Assembly: GCF_002954665.1 (NCBI RefSeq)
Contig: NZ_MSCM01000001.1
Span: forward strand, 85,183-149,182
Direction of reading: 5' to 3'
DNA length: 64,000 nt
Source of the DNA: Polaribacter glomeratus
GTDB taxonomy: Bacteria > Bacteroidota > Bacteroidia > Flavobacteriales > Flavobacteriaceae
Shown: positions 63,209 to 64,000 of the stretch, piece after piece
How the letters are laid out: each line of letters starts with the position of its first letter
How positions within the stretch are numbered: position 1 is the stretch's first letter
Made by a program: the position numbers and the translations under genes
Notes under the pieces: generated by a model
Database searches by the model: none
What the model saw: only the letters and a program-made list of their open reading frames with translations
Told to the model about the DNA's origin: nothing

Positions 63209-64000
63209 ATGTCTGATACAATAGAAAAAATTAAATGTTTAATTATAGGATCCGGGCCTGCTGGTTACACCGCAGCTATTTATGCAGCTAGAGCAGATAT
63301 GAAACCAATAATGTATACAGGATTGCAAATGGGAGGGCAGTTGACAACTACAACAGAAGTTGATAATTTTCCTGGTTACGCAGAAGGTACAGATGGCCCT
63401 GCAATGATGGAAGATTTAAAGAAACAAGCAGAACGTTTTGGTACACAAGTTCGTTTTGGAATGGTTACTAAAGTTGATTTAAGTGATAAAGTTGGCGGAA
63501 TTCATAAAGTAATTGTTGATGAAACAAAACATATAGAAGCAGAAACCATAATAATAAGCACTGGAGCAACTGCCAAATATTTAGGAATAGAAAGTGAGCA
63601 ACGTTTAATTGGTGGCGGTGTTTCGGCTTGTGCTACATGTGATGGTTTTTTCTATAAAGGTCAAGATGTTGTTGTTGTTGGAGCAGGCGATACTGCTGCA
63701 GAAGAGGCTACCTATTTAGCTAATATTTGTAAAAAAGTTACAATTTTAGTGCGTAAAGATTTTATGAGAGCATCTAAAGCAATGCAACATAGAGTAAGTA
63801 AAACTAAAAATATTGAAGTTTTATATAACACAGAAGTTGAAGAGGTTTTAGGAGCTAATGTTGTTGAAGGTGTTAGAGCAATCAATAATCAAACAAAAGA
63901 AATTACTGTAATACCAGTAACAGGTCTGTTTATAGCAATAGGTCATACACCAAATTCAGATTTATTCAAAGGTGTTTTAGATATGGATAAAACAGGGTAT
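63209..64000 (+). CDS. trxB: Thioredoxin-disulfide reductase (3' end cut by window edge)
   Basis: The frame from ATG 63209 is open to the window end (264 codons of about 310). It has the FAD motif GSGPAGYTAAIYAAR, GGQLTTTTEVDNFPG, the redox pair CATC (Cys141/Cys144) in SACATCDGFFY, and the NADPH motif GAGDTAAEEA. It reduces thioredoxin with NADPH and so could support the thiol peroxidase at 13.8-14.3 kb. It is divergent from tRNA-Pro. Confidence 0.96.
   Translation, partial: MSDTIEKIKCLIIGSGPAGYTAAIYAARADMKPIMYTGLQMGGQLTTTTEVDNFPGYAEGTDGPAMMEDLKKQAERFGTQVRFGMVTKVDLSDKVGGIHKVIVDETKHIEAETIIISTGATAKYLGIESEQRLIGGGVSACATCDGFFYKGQDVVVVGAGDTAAEEATYLANICKKVTILVRKDFMRASKAMQHRVSKTKNIEVLYNTEVEEVLGANVVEGVRAINNQTKEITVIPVTGLFIAIGHTPNSDLFKGVLDMDKTGY

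Overview
The window looks like a chromosome segment of a marine Flavobacteriaceae bacterium (Bacteroidota), probably Polaribacter-like. The evidence is the low GC content, TAnnTTTG-type -7 promoter boxes, SusC/SusD and FecR/ECF-sigma genes, T9SS type A sorting tails, a Lacal_2735-family small protein and a flavobacterial photolyase cluster. Almost every gene is on the minus strand. The exceptions are an ECF sigma factor (47.7 kb) and trxB, which is cut by the right edge. The left edge cuts a phasin-like gene. I saw no IS element, prophage or CRISPR array.

1-11 kb, storage-lipid locus. A seven-gene minus-strand operon encodes a wax-ester/diacylglycerol acyltransferase, two alpha/beta hydrolases, a 1081-residue PlsB-like/HAD/PlsC-like fusion, GpsA, a coiled-coil protein and a small BTAD regulator. 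On paper this is a whole route from dihydroxyacetone phosphate to triacylglycerol plus turnover enzymes. Two phasin-like genes follow, and their promoters share a 21-bp element. One of them ends in a Lys-rich linker and a helix-hairpin-helix motif. A tRNA-Thr(UGU) and a 34-bp palindromic terminator separate this block from the next.

11-24 kb, light/UV-response locus. Four cryptochrome/photolyase paralogues (class I type, an atypical subfamily, an FeS-type (6-4)-like one and a DASH type) sit with folE, DUF2805, DUF2256, Lacal_2735, an SDR lacking its Tyr, glutathione peroxidase, TspO, SRPBCC, DUF2867 and flavin reductase genes. Two promoters carry the same 30-bp operator, TGTTTAACTTAT-N9-CGTTAAACA, at positions that differ by 10 bp relative to the -7 box. 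tspO carries one in-frame TGA where a Trp is expected.

24-36 kb. This part holds a PAP2 phosphatase, a secreted PepSY-like protein, an outer-membrane beta-barrel receptor with a two-component system, and a TolC/adaptor/RND efflux operon that also contains a serine hydrolase lipoprotein.

36-48 kb. A FecI/FecR-controlled SusC/SusD locus has no glycoside hydrolase. It carries instead an M14 carboxypeptidase lipoprotein and a T9SS-exported protein that may be an amidohydrolase, which suggests a peptide or amide substrate.

48-64 kb. A class A penicillin-binding protein is followed by a possible amine-catabolism cluster: a PLP decarboxylase, an ATP-grasp ligase, a class III aminotransferase, a nitrilase-type amidase, an aldehyde dehydrogenase and a C45-type N-terminal nucleophile amidohydrolase, with a Crp/Fnr regulator. 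I infer a pathway analogous in logic to the Puu (gamma-glutamyl-putrescine) route but built from different enzyme families. tRNA-Pro(UGG) and trxB end the window.
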